Assembly (NCBI RefSeq): GCF_002993335.1
Contig: NZ_PVNS01000013.1
Coordinates: forward strand, 28,471 to 92,470
Direction of reading: 5' to 3'
Source: Alkalicoccus urumqiensis
GTDB lineage: Bacteria > Bacillota > Bacilli > Bacillales > Salisediminibacteriaceae
DNA: 64,000 nt
Shown here: piece by piece, positions 16,002 to 27,712 of the stretch
Layout: every line of letters starts with the position of its first letter
Position numbering within the stretch: the stretch's first letter is position 1
Program-made: the position numbers and the translations under genes
The notes under the pieces: generated by a model
Told to the model about the DNA's origin: nothing
Database searches by the model: none
Seen by the model: the letters and a program-made list of their open reading frames with translations, nothing else

Positions 16002-16901
16002 ATGAGCAGTCAATGGATTTATCTCGATGACAAATTTGTCCGCAAGGAAGAAGCTGTCGTATCTGTCTTCGATCACGGTCTACTTTACGGCGACGGCGTG
16101 TTCGAAGGAATCCGTGCATACGACGGAAACATCTTCAAGCTGGACGAGCACCTTGACCGGCTGTACCAGTCAGCACAGTCGATCATGCTGCAGATTCCAT
16201 ATACAAAGGAGGAAATGCAGCAGATTATCGTCGGGACGATCCGTCACAACGAACTGAACTCTGCTTATATCCGCGTCGTGATTTCCCGCGGCCCCGGAAA
16301 CCTGGGGCTGGATCCGGCCAACTGTACGAACCCAAGTGTTATCGTCATTGCGGAAGAACTCGCCCTCTTCCCGAAAGAACTTTACCAGCGCGGGCTGCGG
16401 ATGGGATCTGTAGCTACAAGAAGGAACCGTCCAGATGTTTTAAGCCCGCAGGTGAAATCACTTAACTACCTGAATAACGTTCTCGTAAAACTGGAAGCGA
16501 ACCAGGCAGGGGTCGATGAGGCTCTAATGCTGAACGATCAGGGATACGTGACGGAAGGCTCTGCCGATAATATTTTCATAGTAAAAAATGGAAAAATTAT
16601 CACCCCTCCGGTTTATCTTGGGGCACTTGAAGGAATTACCCGCAACGCAATTATTGAAATTGCGCGAGAATTCGATTACGATATGCAGGAGGAACCTTTT
16701 ACCCGCCACGATGTCTACACGGCAGATGAAGTATTTCTGACGGGAACCGCGGTGGAAGTAATTGCGGTTGTGGACGTCGACGGCCGGACGATTTCCGACG
16801 GAAAGCCGGGTAAGGTGACGAACCATCTTTTAGCAGAATTCAGACGCGTTGTTCAGACAGATGGAGTTAAATGCTATCCAGCCAATGTCAACGCAGTATA
16901 A
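16002..16901 (+). CDS. ilvE: Branched-chain amino acid aminotransferase
   Basis: 299 residues, normal for class IV PLP enzymes; ATG 16002 follows GGGAAGGAGCGAACGGA. It makes Leu, Ile and Val from their 2-oxo acids using glutamate. The PLP-binding lysine is K152 in SPQVKSLNYLNN; VFDHGLLYGDGVFEGIRAYDG at the N-terminus and the glycine loop EGSADNIFIVKNG are diagnostic, as is FLTGTAVEVIAV near the end. It is the first gene of the branched-chain cluster and precedes the T-box, so its own expression would not depend on that switch. Downstream genes are in the same direction. Confidence 0.95.
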   Translation: MSSQWIYLDDKFVRKEEAVVSVFDHGLLYGDGVFEGIRAYDGNIFKLDEHLDRLYQSAQSIMLQIPYTKEEMQQIIVGTIRHNELNSAYIRVVISRGPGNLGLDPANCTNPSVIVIAEELALFPKELYQRGLRMGSVATRRNRPDVLSPQVKSLNYLNNVLVKLEANQAGVDEALMLNDQGYVTEGSADNIFIVKNGKIITPPVYLGALEGITRNAIIEIAREFDYDMQEEPFTRHDVYTADEVFLTGTAVEVIAVVDVDGRTISDGKPGKVTNHLLAEFRRVVQTDGVKCYPANVNAV

Positions 16902-16918
16902 TAGCATAACAATAAATG

Positions 16919-17219
16919 AAATCGATGAAAGGATAAAGGAACGGGAAGACGGCTGTAACAGAGATCCGGGGATGGTGGAAGCCCGGAACAGCTGCCCGCT
17001 CCGACATCGTCCTCGAGTGTCCCGCTGAATTGACAGTAGGCCGGACCGGGTGTCTGCACCCGTTATCAAATAAAGCCTGATGACAGGCTTACGAAGGCAG
17101 TATCCGCGAGGATGCTGTGAATCCGGGTGGTACCGTGAAAAGAAAGACTTTTCTCCCCGCACATACGCTGGTGATCTTTCATCAGCACGTGCAGGAAGAA
17201 AAGTCTTTTTCGTTTTTTT
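16919..17219 (+). promoter_or_regulatory. T-box riboswitch (leucine, specifier CUC) with terminator, upstream of ilvB
   Basis: The 300 bases between ilvE and ilvB form a T-box leader. Stem I is closed by CGATG near 16921 and CATCG near 17004; the codon CTC in CCCG-CTC-CGA just before CATCG is in the specifier position and reads Leu. An AGAGA-type bulge follows in the apical part. The invariant T-box GGGTGGTACCGTG is at 17125-17137. The terminator pairs AAAGACTTTTCT (17143-17154) with AGAAAAGTCTTT (17198-17209), then TTTTTT. Uncharged leucyl-tRNA should stabilise the antiterminator and let ilvB-leuD be transcribed. T-box identity is certain; the specifier assignment is by hand folding. Confidence 0.93.
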
Positions 17220-17242
17220 AATCCTTTAAGGAGGGATCGTTG

Positions 17243-18970
17243 ATGAAAGTGGAAGAAAAGAAAACCAACGCGCAGCCTGCCCAGCAGGTACAGACAGGAG
17301 CAGATGTTTTAGTCGATGCGTTAATTGATGAAGGTGTCGAAACGATTTTTGGATATCCAGGCGGTGCGGTCCTTCCTATCTATGACGCCCTCTACCGCTC
17401 TGATAAAGAGTTCCAGCACATTCTGACCCGCCATGAGCAGGGTGCCATTCATGCTGCTGAAGGCTATGCCAGAGTCCGCAGAAAGCCCGGCGTTGTTCTC
17501 GCTACTTCCGGTCCGGGAGCAACGAACCTTGTTACTGGAATTGCAGATGCCATGATGGACTCCCTTCCACTCGTCGTGCTGACCGGACAGGTGGCGACAA
17601 ACGTTACCGGCACCGACGCATTCCAGGAAGCAGATATTATGGGCATCACAACACCGATTACGAAGCACAACTATCAGATTCAGTCCGCATATGAACTGCC
17701 GCGTATCATCAAAGAAGCATTCCACATTGCGTCTACTGGACGTCCGGGGCCGGTCGTCGTCGATATTCCGAAAGATATTGCCGCAAACCCATGCTTCGAA
17801 ACCGATCAGTCGCCGTTTCATCTGCCGGGCTATCAGCCGACAATCAAGCCGAATCCGCTTCAGATCAAGAAACTAGCTGAAGCTGTAAAAACAGCGAAAA
17901 AGCCGTTGATCCTTACAGGTGCAGGTGTTCTGCACGGCGGCGCCTCTGACGTGCTGCTTGAACTGGTTAATGAATACCGTATTCCGGTTACGTCCACCCT
18001 TCTCGGGCTCGGCGCATTTCCGGGTGATCACGAATTGTTCCTCGGCATGGCGGGCATGCACGGTACGTATACGTCCAACATGGCGATTACCGATGCCGAT
18101 CTTCTCATCAATATCGGCGCCCGGTTTGATGACCGACTGACCGGCAACCTGGAACACTTTGCAAAGAACGCCATGGTCGCTCACATCGATATCGACCCGG
18201 CGGAAATCGGTAAAAACGTTCCGACCGATATCCCGGTCGTTGCTGATTCCAGAGCCGCGCTTGAGGAACTGAAGCGCCAGATGAAAGCCGGCCCGGAAGA
18301 TCACGAAGCGTGGCTTCAGGAACTCAGCTACAACAAAGATGCCTACCCGCTATGGTATAACTCTCCGGAGACTGAAATGGTCGCCCAGTGGGCCGTTAAA
18401 AAGATTTATGAGGTAACGAACGGCGATGCGACGATTACGACAGACGTCGGGCAGCACCAGATGTGGGCGGCGCAGTACTTTCAGTTTACCCGTCCCGACC
18501 GCTGGGTAACCTCAGGCGGACTCGGCACGATGGGCTTCGGCTTTCCGGCAGCAGTCGGCTGTCAGCTGGCGAACCGGGATGACCGCGTCATTGCGATCGT
18601 CGGAGACGGCGGATTCCAGATGACGATGCAGGAGCTGTCGGTATGTCAGGAACGGAACCTGCCGGTCAAAGTCGTTATCCTGAACAATCAGGCGCTCGGT
18701 ATGGTCCGCCAGTGGCAGGAAAGCTTCTATGAGGAGCGCTACTCGGAATCACTCGTTAATTCCCAGCCGGACTTTGTCAAACTGGCAGATGCATATGATA
18801 TCAAAGGCGTCAAAATTGAGTCACAGGCTGATTTTGAAGCACAGATTGGTGAACTGCTCCACTCCGATGAGCCGGTAGTCATCGATGCACGCGTCATCCG
18901 CCAGGAAAATGTCTACCCGATGGTAGCACCGGGCCGCGGAATTAACGATATGGTAGGAGTGAAACCATGA
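17243..18970 (+). CDS. ilvB: Acetolactate synthase, large (catalytic) subunit
   Basis: 575 residues from ATG 17243 with AAGGAGGG upstream (a TTG three bases earlier is not needed). The ThDP enzyme makes 2-acetolactate from two pyruvates or 2-aceto-2-hydroxybutyrate from pyruvate and 2-oxobutyrate, the committed step to Val, Leu and Ile. Catalytic glutamate E65 lies in [19 protein letters not shown] contact region in [11 protein letters not shown]; ThDP-Mg motif from [12 protein letters not shown] to NNQALG. The first 18 residues are a polar extension. It is translated with ilvN by a 4-base overlap. Confidence 0.96.
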   Translation: MKVEEKKTNAQPAQQVQTGADVLVDALIDEGVETIFGYPGGAVLPIYDALYRSDKEFQHILTRHEQGAIHAAEGYARVRRKPGVVLATSGPGATNLVTGIADAMMDSLPLVVLTGQVATNVTGTDAFQEADIMGITTPITKHNYQIQSAYELPRIIKEAFHIASTGRPGPVVVDIPKDIAANPCFETDQSPFHLPGYQPTIKPNPLQIKKLAEAVKTAKKPLILTGAGVLHGGASDVLLELVNEYRIPVTSTLLGLGAFPGDHELFLGMAGMHGTYTSNMAITDADLLINIGARFDDRLTGNLEHFAKNAMVAHIDIDPAEIGKNVPTDIPVVADSRAALEELKRQMKAGPEDHEAWLQELSYNKDAYPLWYNSPETEMVAQWAVKKIYEVTNGDATITTDVGQHQMWAAQYFQFTRPDRWVTSGGLGTMGFGFPAAVGCQLANRDDRVIAIVGDGGFQMTMQELSVCQERNLPVKVVILNNQALGMVRQWQESFYEERYSESLVNSQPDFVKLADAYDIKGVKIESQADFEAQIGELLHSDEPVVIDARVIRQENVYPMVAPGRGINDMVGVKP

Positions 18971-19488
18971 AACGAATCATCTCCCTCGTAGTACAGAACC
19001 GAAGTGGTGTATTAAACCGGGTGACCGGGCTGATGCACAAGCGTCAGTTTAACATTGAGAGTATTTCAGTCGGCCGTACGGAACAGGAAGGCATCTCCAA
19101 GATGACATTCGTCGTCGATGTCGAAGATCACCGCAAACTGGAACAGCTGACAAAGCAGCTCCATAAGCAGATCGACGTACTCAAAGTAACCGACCTCTCA
19201 GAAAAAGCGATCGTTGCACGCGAGCTTGCACTCATCAAAATTGTCAGCAATGCAGCGGTCCGCAATGAAGTTCAGGGCATTATTGAGCCTTTCCGGGCTT
19301 CTGTCATCGACGTCAGTAAAGACAGCCTTTCTGTACAGGTGACAGGAAAACCCGAAAAAATAGAGGCACTTATTGATCTGCTGCGGCCATATGGAATTAA
19401 AGACATCGCCCGCACGGGTCTTACAGCTTTCTCCCGCGGCCAGCAGCCGCAGGTTCAGGAGCTGCCGCAGTATTCATTACTGAAATAA
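18967..19488 (+). CDS. ilvN: Acetolactate synthase, small (regulatory) subunit
   Basis: 173 residues; ATG 18967 overlaps the ilvB stop as ATGA. An N-terminal ACT domain (about residues 4-78: [29 protein letters not shown]) binds valine for feedback inhibition; the C-terminal domain (about 85-160) completes the ALS_ss_C fold. It activates and stabilises IlvB in the holoenzyme. The name ilvH is used for the same gene in B. subtilis. Confidence 0.95.
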   Translation: MKRIISLVVQNRSGVLNRVTGLMHKRQFNIESISVGRTEQEGISKMTFVVDVEDHRKLEQLTKQLHKQIDVLKVTDLSEKAIVARELALIKIVSNAAVRNEVQGIIEPFRASVIDVSKDSLSVQVTGKPEKIEALIDLLRPYGIKDIARTGLTAFSRGQQPQVQELPQYSLLK

Positions 19489-22084
<2,596 letters not shown>

Positions 22085-22092
22085 TGACCCCG

Positions 22093-22120
22093 CCCGGCTC
22101 CCGGCCGGGCCGGGATTTTC
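22093..22120 (+). terminator. Intra-operon GC-rich hairpin between leuA and leuB
   Basis: CCCGGC (22093-22098) pairs with GCCGGG (22109-22114), followed by ATTTTC. It may act as a weak terminator or as a barrier at an mRNA processing site that sets different leuA and leuBCD levels. Confidence 0.45.
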
Positions 22121-22177
22121 TCTTACCGTGTTATCAGCCGGCTGCCGCCGGTAAACCTACAAGGAGGATTTTCGACC

Positions 22178-23284
22178 ATGAAAAAACACATTGTACTACT
22201 ACCAGGAGACGGCATCGGAACCGAGGTGACATCGGCGGCAAAGGATGTACTGGAGACGATCGCGGACGAATTTAATCACACATTCACATTTGAATCCAAA
22301 GATATCGGCGGAACAGCTATCGATCAGCACGGCAGCCCGCTGCCGCAGGATACGATCGATGCCTGCCGCAAAGCGGACGCTGTTCTCCTCGGAGCAGTAG
22401 GCGGACCAAAATGGGATAACAACCCTTCCCACCTCCGCCCGGAAAAAGGACTGCTTGGAATCAGAAAAGAATTGAACCTGTTTGCCAACCTCCGTCCGGT
22501 TCAAGGTTTTTCTAATTTACTTCATGCTTCACCGCTGAAGCGGGAAGTCGTGGAAAACAGCGATATGCTCATCGTACGTGAATTAACAGGCGGCCTGTAC
22601 TTCGGCACACCGAGTGAACGCCGCAATAACGGCAGTGACGTTGTCGATACACTCGCCTACTCGCGTGAAGAAATTGAGCGGATCATCCGCCGTGCATTCG
22701 ATGCGGCGATGCTCCGCCGGAAACACCTCACCTCCGTAGATAAAGCAAACGTACTGGAATCCAGCCGGATGTGGCGCGAAATTGTAGAAGAAATCAAACC
22801 GGAATACCCGGAAGTAACCGTGGAGCATATGCTCGTGGATGCTGCAGCAATGAAACTCATTACCAGCCCGACACAGTTTGATGTTATCGTTACAGAGAAT
22901 ATGTTCGGCGACATTCTATCGGATGAAGCATCTGTTCTTACCGGGTCTCTCGGAATGCTCCCGTCCGCCAGTCTCAACGAAGAAGCATTCGGACTGTATG
23001 AACCGGTCCATGGCTCTGCACCGGACATTGCCGGACAGGGTATCGCCAACCCGCTTGCGACCATTCTCTCTGCTGCGCTGATGCTCCGCCATTCTTTCCG
23101 CATGGAGGACGAAGCAAAACGAATCGAATGTGCCGTTTCTGAAGCGTTAAACCGTGGGTACCACACGGGTGACCTGAATGTAAAAGACGGTGAACAAGTA
23201 AACACACACAAAATGACCGCTGTCGTTGTAGAGCTGTTAAAAGCAGACAGCACGACAAACAGCATCATGAACTGCTACGCATAA
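22178..23284 (+). CDS. leuB: 3-isopropylmalate dehydrogenase
   Basis: 368 residues; ATG 22178 has AAGGAGGATTTTCGACC before it. NAD-dependent oxidation and decarboxylation of 3-isopropylmalate to 2-oxoisocaproate precursor in the cytoplasm. LLPGDGIGTEVT opens the fold; RPEKGLLGIRKELNLFANLRP and IVRELTGGLYFG hold the substrate arginines; VTENMFGDILSDEASVLTGSLGMLPSAS carries the metal aspartates and the family signature; EPVHGSAPDIAG is the NAD site. It follows leuA after a 90-base gap with a hairpin. Confidence 0.96.
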   Translation: MKKHIVLLPGDGIGTEVTSAAKDVLETIADEFNHTFTFESKDIGGTAIDQHGSPLPQDTIDACRKADAVLLGAVGGPKWDNNPSHLRPEKGLLGIRKELNLFANLRPVQGFSNLLHASPLKREVVENSDMLIVRELTGGLYFGTPSERRNNGSDVVDTLAYSREEIERIIRRAFDAAMLRRKHLTSVDKANVLESSRMWREIVEEIKPEYPEVTVEHMLVDAAAMKLITSPTQFDVIVTENMFGDILSDEASVLTGSLGMLPSASLNEEAFGLYEPVHGSAPDIAGQGIANPLATILSAALMLRHSFRMEDEAKRIECAVSEALNRGYHTGDLNVKDGEQVNTHKMTAVVVELLKADSTTNSIMNCYA

Positions 23285-23302
23285 CGTAAGGAGGAATCAA
23301 AA

Positions 23303-24721
23303 ATGGCCAGAGCCAGAACGATCGTAGACAAAATCTGGGCGGATCACGTCGTCCACACCGAAAAAGATAAACCAGATCTGCTTTATATCGATCTTCATCT
23401 TGTTCATGAGGTTACTTCCCCGCAGGCTTTCGAAGGACTCCGCATGAAAAACCGCCGTGTCCGCCGGCCGGAGCGGACGTTTGCAACGATGGACCACAAC
23501 GTTCCGACGATTGCCCGTCATTTTATCAGCGATCCGGTTTCCAAAAAGCAGATGGAAACGCTGTACGACAACTGTCAGGAATTCGGCATCAACCTTGCTG
23601 ACATTAATCACCCCGATCAGGGCATTGTGCACGTAATCGGTCCCGAGCTCGGCTTAACGCAGCCCGGCAAAACGATTGTCTGCGGAGACAGCCACACCTC
23701 CACACACGGAGCGTTCGGCGCTCTGGCGTTTGGAATCGGAACAAGTGAAGTGGAACACGTCCTCGCGACACAGTCTATCTGGCAGGCCCGCCCGAAAACG
23801 ATGAACGTAAAAGTAAACGGCCGCCTGGCTCCTTCCGTTACAGCAAAAGACTTAATCCTTGCGATTATCGGTAAATTTGGAGTCCGTTTTGGTACCGGCC
23901 ATATTCTTGAATATACCGGAGAAGCGATCCGGGACCTTTCGATGGAGGAACGGATGACGATCTGCAACATGTCGATTGAGGCAGGCGCTCGCGCCGGTCT
24001 GATCAGTCCGGATGAAACGACGATTGATTATATCCGCGGCCGCCGCCATGCGCCAGAAGGCGAAGCTTTTGAAGAAGCTGCGGACTACTGGCGCTCTCTT
24101 GCCACCGATCCAGGCGCTGAGTACGATGCCGTTGTCGAAATTGACGCCGATGAAGTGGAGCCTCAGGTGACGTGGGGCATTAACCCGGGCATGTGCCTTC
24201 CTGTAAGCGGCAGTGTTCCGTCACCTCAGGATGCGGAAACAGATGCAGACCGTGAAGAAATCGAACGTGCGCTGGAATATATGGGACTGGAAGCGGGTCA
24301 GCCGATTTCTTCGGTACCGATTCAGCACGTCTTTATCGGATCGTGTACAAACTCGCGTCTAAGTGACCTCGAACGCGCAGCAAAAGTTGTGGAAGGCCGT
24401 CACGTGCATGAAGGCGTACGTGCACTCGTTGTGCCGGGATCCCAGACCGTCAAACAGCAGGCCGAGGAAAAAGGATTGGATAAAATCTTTACAGCCGCCG
24501 GTTTCGAATGGCGCGAAGCAGGATGCAGCATGTGCCTTGCGATGAATGATGATATCGTACCTCCCGGAGAGCGTTGTGCCTCGACTTCCAACCGTAACTT
24601 TGAAGGCCGTCAGGGTAATGGCGCACGCACCCACCTGGTCGCACCGGAAATGGCGGCTGCTGCGGCTGTAGAAGGACACTTCGTGGATGTACGCAGCTAC
24701 TTCTCCACTCCCGCAGGCTGA
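23303..24721 (+). CDS. leuC: 3-isopropylmalate dehydratase, large subunit
   Basis: 472 residues; ATG 23303 after AAGGAGGAATCAAAA. With LeuD it isomerises 2-isopropylmalate to 3-isopropylmalate through a [4Fe-4S] cluster of the aconitase type. Cluster cysteines are seen in [13 protein letters not shown] and in [35 protein letters not shown] near residues 110-140 is the N-terminal signature with catalytic His/Asp. 18 bases after leuB. Confidence 0.96.
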   Translation: MARARTIVDKIWADHVVHTEKDKPDLLYIDLHLVHEVTSPQAFEGLRMKNRRVRRPERTFATMDHNVPTIARHFISDPVSKKQMETLYDNCQEFGINLADINHPDQGIVHVIGPELGLTQPGKTIVCGDSHTSTHGAFGALAFGIGTSEVEHVLATQSIWQARPKTMNVKVNGRLAPSVTAKDLILAIIGKFGVRFGTGHILEYTGEAIRDLSMEERMTICNMSIEAGARAGLISPDETTIDYIRGRRHAPEGEAFEEAADYWRSLATDPGAEYDAVVEIDADEVEPQVTWGINPGMCLPVSGSVPSPQDAETDADREEIERALEYMGLEAGQPISSVPIQHVFIGSCTNSRLSDLERAAKVVEGRHVHEGVRALVVPGSQTVKQQAEEKGLDKIFTAAGFEWREAGCSMCLAMNDDIVPPGERCASTSNRNFEGRQGNGARTHLVAPEMAAAAAVEGHFVDVRSYFSTPAG

Positions 24722-24754
24722 TAGACGATAACGATAAAGGAGTGACGAACCACG

Positions 24755-25339
24755 ATGGAACCTATCCGAAAGCACGAAGGACTTGTTTTTCCATTAAACC
24801 GGTCCAACGTGGACACAGACCAGATTATTCCGAAACAGTTTTTAAAACGGATCGAGCGCCAGGGTTTCGGCCAGTTCTTGTTTTATAACTGGCGCTTTGA
24901 CGATAATGATCAGCCGAGAAACGATTTTTCCATGAATAAAGAGCAGTATCAGGGAGCAACCGTTCTTGTAGCCGGGGAAAACTTCGGCTGCGGCTCCTCC
25001 CGGGAACACGCTCCATGGGCGCTTCAGGACTACGGCTTTCTCGTTATTATTGCGCCGAGCTTCGCCGATATTTTTTACAACAACTGTTCAAAAAACGGCA
25101 TTCTCCCTATTAAACTCGAAGAGGATGAAGTGCAGCAGCTCATGGCGAAAGCGGAAAATCCGGGCTACCGTCTGACTGCCGACCTCGAAGAACAGAAGGT
25201 ATACGACAGCGAAGGCTTTGAAGCTTCGTTTGACATTACGCCCTACATGCGTGAAATGCTTTTGAACGGCTGGGATGAAATTTCCGTTACACTGACACTG
25301 GACGAAAAAATTGCAGATTTCGAGGCGTCACGCAGCTGA
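24755..25339 (+). CDS. leuD: 3-isopropylmalate dehydratase, small subunit
   Basis: 194 residues; ATG 24755 after AAAGGAGTGACGAACC. It supplies the substrate-binding swivelling domain for LeuC. NVDTDQIIPKQFLK and GENFGCGSSREHAPWAL (catalytic Ser region) are diagnostic, with FADIFYNNCSKNGILPI after them. Last gene of the operon; a strong terminator follows 8 bases after the stop. Confidence 0.96.
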   Translation: MEPIRKHEGLVFPLNRSNVDTDQIIPKQFLKRIERQGFGQFLFYNWRFDDNDQPRNDFSMNKEQYQGATVLVAGENFGCGSSREHAPWALQDYGFLVIIAPSFADIFYNNCSKNGILPIKLEEDEVQQLMAKAENPGYRLTADLEEQKVYDSEGFEASFDITPYMREMLLNGWDEISVTLTLDEKIADFEASRS

Positions 25340-25346
25340 CTGCCTC

Positions 25347-25379
25347 CTCCCTCTTCCCCAGCGGAGAGGGAGTTTTTTT
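25347..25379 (+). terminator. Rho-independent terminator of the ilv-leu operon
   Basis: CTCCCTCT (25347-25354) and AGAGGGAG (25365-25372) followed by seven T. Confidence 0.9.
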
Positions 25380-25395
25380 GTGAAGCGCTCCACTG

Positions 25396-25424
25396 TTTAC
25401 CATTGTCTCTTTTTCACGTATAAT
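25396..25424 (+). promoter_or_regulatory. Sigma-A promoter of prfC
   Basis: TTTACC (25396-25401), 17 bases, TATAAT (25419-25424). Confidence 0.7.
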
Positions 25425-25475
25425 GAAGTGTTGGATGAAATGCCTTTGAGCATCGGATAGAAAGGGTTATGTATT

Positions 25476-27023
25476 ATGACACAAGGACTTCCCCGTAAGA
25501 CGTTCGCCATTATTTCCCACCCGGATGCCGGGAAAACGACGCTGACCGAAAAAGTGCTGCTTCTTGGCGGCAGTATCCGCAGTGCAGGAACGGTAAAAGG
25601 AAAAAAAAGCGGTAAATTCGCTACATCTGACTGGATGGAAATTGAGAAGCAGCGAGGTATCTCTGTTACATCCAGTGTGATGCAGCTTCATTATGATGAC
25701 ACACAGATTAATATTCTGGACACTCCCGGGCACCAGGATTTCAGTGAGGACACATACCGGACCCTGACTGCTGTAGATACAGCAGTGATGGTAATCGACT
25801 GTGTCAAAGGGATTGAAGCCCAGACGCTGAAGCTGTTTAAAGTCTGCCGCATGCGTGGCATTCCTATTTTGACATTCATTAACAAGCTGGACCGGGAAGG
25901 TAAAGAACCGCTCGAACTCCTGGAGGAAATCGAATCCACGCTCGAGATGGAGACCTACCCGATGAACTGGCCGATCGGTATGGGCAAGCGGTTGAAAGGC
26001 ATTTACAGTATGCAGAATAAAACGGTGGAGATGTTTGATGAAGCCAGTCAGGAACGACGCATCGTTCCGCTGGAGGAAGCAGAAAATCTGGAGGATTACG
26101 AAAAAGAAACACTCGAAGAGGAAACGGCTCTTCTGGAAGAAGCCGGGAATACCTTTACACAGGAAAAAGTGCAGAACGGTACGATGACTCCTGTTTTCTT
26201 CGGCAGTGCACTTGCCAATTTCGGTGTGCAGTCCTTTCTCGATTCCTTCGTCCACCTGGCAGCTTCTCCGCAGCCGAGAAAAGCATCCGGTGATCTCGTG
26301 ATGCCGGAAGAAGACCGTTTCAGCGGCTTCGTCTTTAAAATTCAGGCGAATATGAACCCTAACCACCGCGATCGTATCGCCTTTCTGCGCGTCTGCTCCG
26401 GGTCGTTTGACCGCGGCATGGAAGTACTTCTCTCGAGGACCGGCAAAAAGATGAAACTGAATCAGTCCTCGTCGTTTTTTGCTTCGGACCGTGAGACTGT
26501 CGAATCTGCCAAGCCCGGAGACATCGTCGGGTTATACGATTCAGGAAATTTCCAGGTCGGTGATACAATCTGCACCGGAAGTGACCGGATTCAGTACGAA
26601 GAAATGCCGCAGTTCCCGCCGGAAAAATTTGCAAAAGTTACTGCAAAAAATGCGTTAAAGCATAAGCAGTACCATAAAGGAATGGAACAGCTCGTTCAGG
26701 AAGGAACGATTCAGCTCTATAAAACGCCATACTTTGAAGACTATATTATTGGTGCCGTTGGTGAACTGCAGTTCCAGGTATTCGAATACAGAATGAAAAA
26801 TGAATACAATGTGGATATTGAATTTCAGCACATGAGCCATGAGGCCGCCCGCTGGGTGACAGAAGGCAGTGTGGATGAAGGCATGACCGACTCGCGGAAA
26901 ATGCTCGTTCTGGATCAGCAGAAACGTCCCGTTCTGCTGTTTGAGAACGATTTCGCCCTCCGCTGGTTCCAGGACAAACATCCGGATGTAAAACTCGCTA
27001 CAGGATGGGATATTCTGGAGTAG
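25476..27023 (+). CDS. prfC: Peptide chain release factor 3 (RF3)
   Basis: 515 residues; ATG 25476 after AGAAAGGGTTATGTATT. This translational GTPase removes RF1 or RF2 from the ribosome after peptide release. G1 [10 protein letters not shown]2 region [10 protein letters not shown]3 DTPGHQDF, G4 NKLD, then domain 2 ([25 protein letters not shown]) and the RF3 C-terminal domain ([19 protein letters not shown]). The [20 protein letters not shown] stretch separates it from EF-G. B. subtilis lacks RF3, so presence here is a lineage trait rather than a universal one. It has its own promoter and terminator. Confidence 0.95.
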   Translation: MTQGLPRKTFAIISHPDAGKTTLTEKVLLLGGSIRSAGTVKGKKSGKFATSDWMEIEKQRGISVTSSVMQLHYDDTQINILDTPGHQDFSEDTYRTLTAVDTAVMVIDCVKGIEAQTLKLFKVCRMRGIPILTFINKLDREGKEPLELLEEIESTLEMETYPMNWPIGMGKRLKGIYSMQNKTVEMFDEASQERRIVPLEEAENLEDYEKETLEEETALLEEAGNTFTQEKVQNGTMTPVFFGSALANFGVQSFLDSFVHLAASPQPRKASGDLVMPEEDRFSGFVFKIQANMNPNHRDRIAFLRVCSGSFDRGMEVLLSRTGKKMKLNQSSSFFASDRETVESAKPGDIVGLYDSGNFQVGDTICTGSDRIQYEEMPQFPPEKFAKVTAKNALKHKQYHKGMEQLVQEGTIQLYKTPYFEDYIIGAVGELQFQVFEYRMKNEYNVDIEFQHMSHEAARWVTEGSVDEGMTDSRKMLVLDQQKRPVLLFENDFALRWFQDKHPDVKLATGWDILE

Positions 27024-27027
27024 CATC

Positions 27028-27058
27028 AAAAAGACGCCCAAAAGCCGGGCGTCTTTTT
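27028..27058. terminator. Bidirectional terminator after prfC
   Basis: AAAAAGACGCCC (27028-27039) and GGGCGTCTTTTT (27047-27058). Confidence 0.88.
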
Positions 27059-27059
27059 G

Positions 27060-27218
27060 TTATCCATTTGTTCCTGCTCCGGCTGCCTGTTTTTTCACAT
27101 ACTTTTTTCTGCCGGTACCGTTGCATGTCCTGCACTTCATCTGTCTTTTTACTCCAAGAACTTTCCGCTCGATGCGCCCTTTTCCCCGACAGTCTCTGCA
27201 AATGAATACGATCGCCAT
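27060..27218 (-). CDS. Small zinc-finger-like protein, DnaJ CxxCxGxG type, 52 residues
   Basis: ATG 27218 follows AAAAGAGGTGGCTCG; the open frame extends to 27257 but without a site. The product, MAIVFICRDCRGKGRIERKV onward, has two CxxCxGxG half-sites (CRDCRGKG and CRTCNGTG), enough for one zinc, and a basic tail. It resembles the DnaJ-central-like small proteins of bacilli (YuiA kind), whose function is not known. Confidence 0.7.
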   Translation of the reverse strand: MAIVFICRDCRGKGRIERKVLGVKRQMKCRTCNGTGRKKYVKKQAAGAGTNG

Positions 27219-27317
27219 CGAGCCACCTCTTTTCGGCTTTCCCCCATCATAACACATTTTTCAGAATATTCCCACTCCAAACCTGGAGCGCACAGCCTAT
27301 CTGACTGCAGGAAGCGG

Positions 27318-27491
27318 TCACCATGCGGGCTCCGGCATGGCAGTAACAGCTTGAAAAGACTGGACGATTCCATCTACTTCCCTGCTGAGACGAATCGTAT
27401 CTGGATGTGTAAACCCCCGCTTCAGAGCGATCTCCACCATCTGTGCCCGTTTTTTCTCCAGTTCGGCCGGATAAATCTGCTCGTTTTCCAT
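27318..27491 (-). CDS. Spo0E family aspartyl-phosphate phosphatase-like protein, 57 residues
   Basis: ATG 27491 is preceded by AAAGGTGAG; a longer frame to 27551 has no site. Two helices: ELEKKRAQMVEIALKRGF, then THPDTIRLSREVDGIVQSF. The second holds LSREVD in place of the SQELD signature of Spo0E proteins, which dephosphorylate Spo0A-P and delay sporulation. Length, two-helix plan and THPDTIRLS fit the family; the Glu and Leu of the signature are changed to other residues (Q to R, L to V), so activity should not be assumed. Confidence 0.7.
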   Translation of the reverse strand: MENEQIYPAELEKKRAQMVEIALKRGFTHPDTIRLSREVDGIVQSFQAVTAMPEPAW

Positions 27492-27664
27492 TTCACTCAC
27501 CTTTGCTATTCGTCTTTGTGTCGTCCAGTTTACCATTTCTTGTCTCATCATTTCCAGTTTTCCGCTTACTATTTTTTACTGTTTTCTACTGACTGCCTGC
27601 TCAAGACTCTGCTGTGTTTTTTCCGCATGAACAGAACAATATCTATTTTATGCCCGCTGGAACG

Positions 27665-27698
27665 TGAAAAAGGCGCCTCCCGGAGGAGACACCTTTCA
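27665..27698 (-). terminator. Terminator of pgcA
   Basis: On the minus strand AAGGTGTCTCC and GGGAGGCGCCTT pair and are followed by TTT. Confidence 0.75.
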
Positions 27699-27712
27699 CT
27701 GCATTGGTAAAG

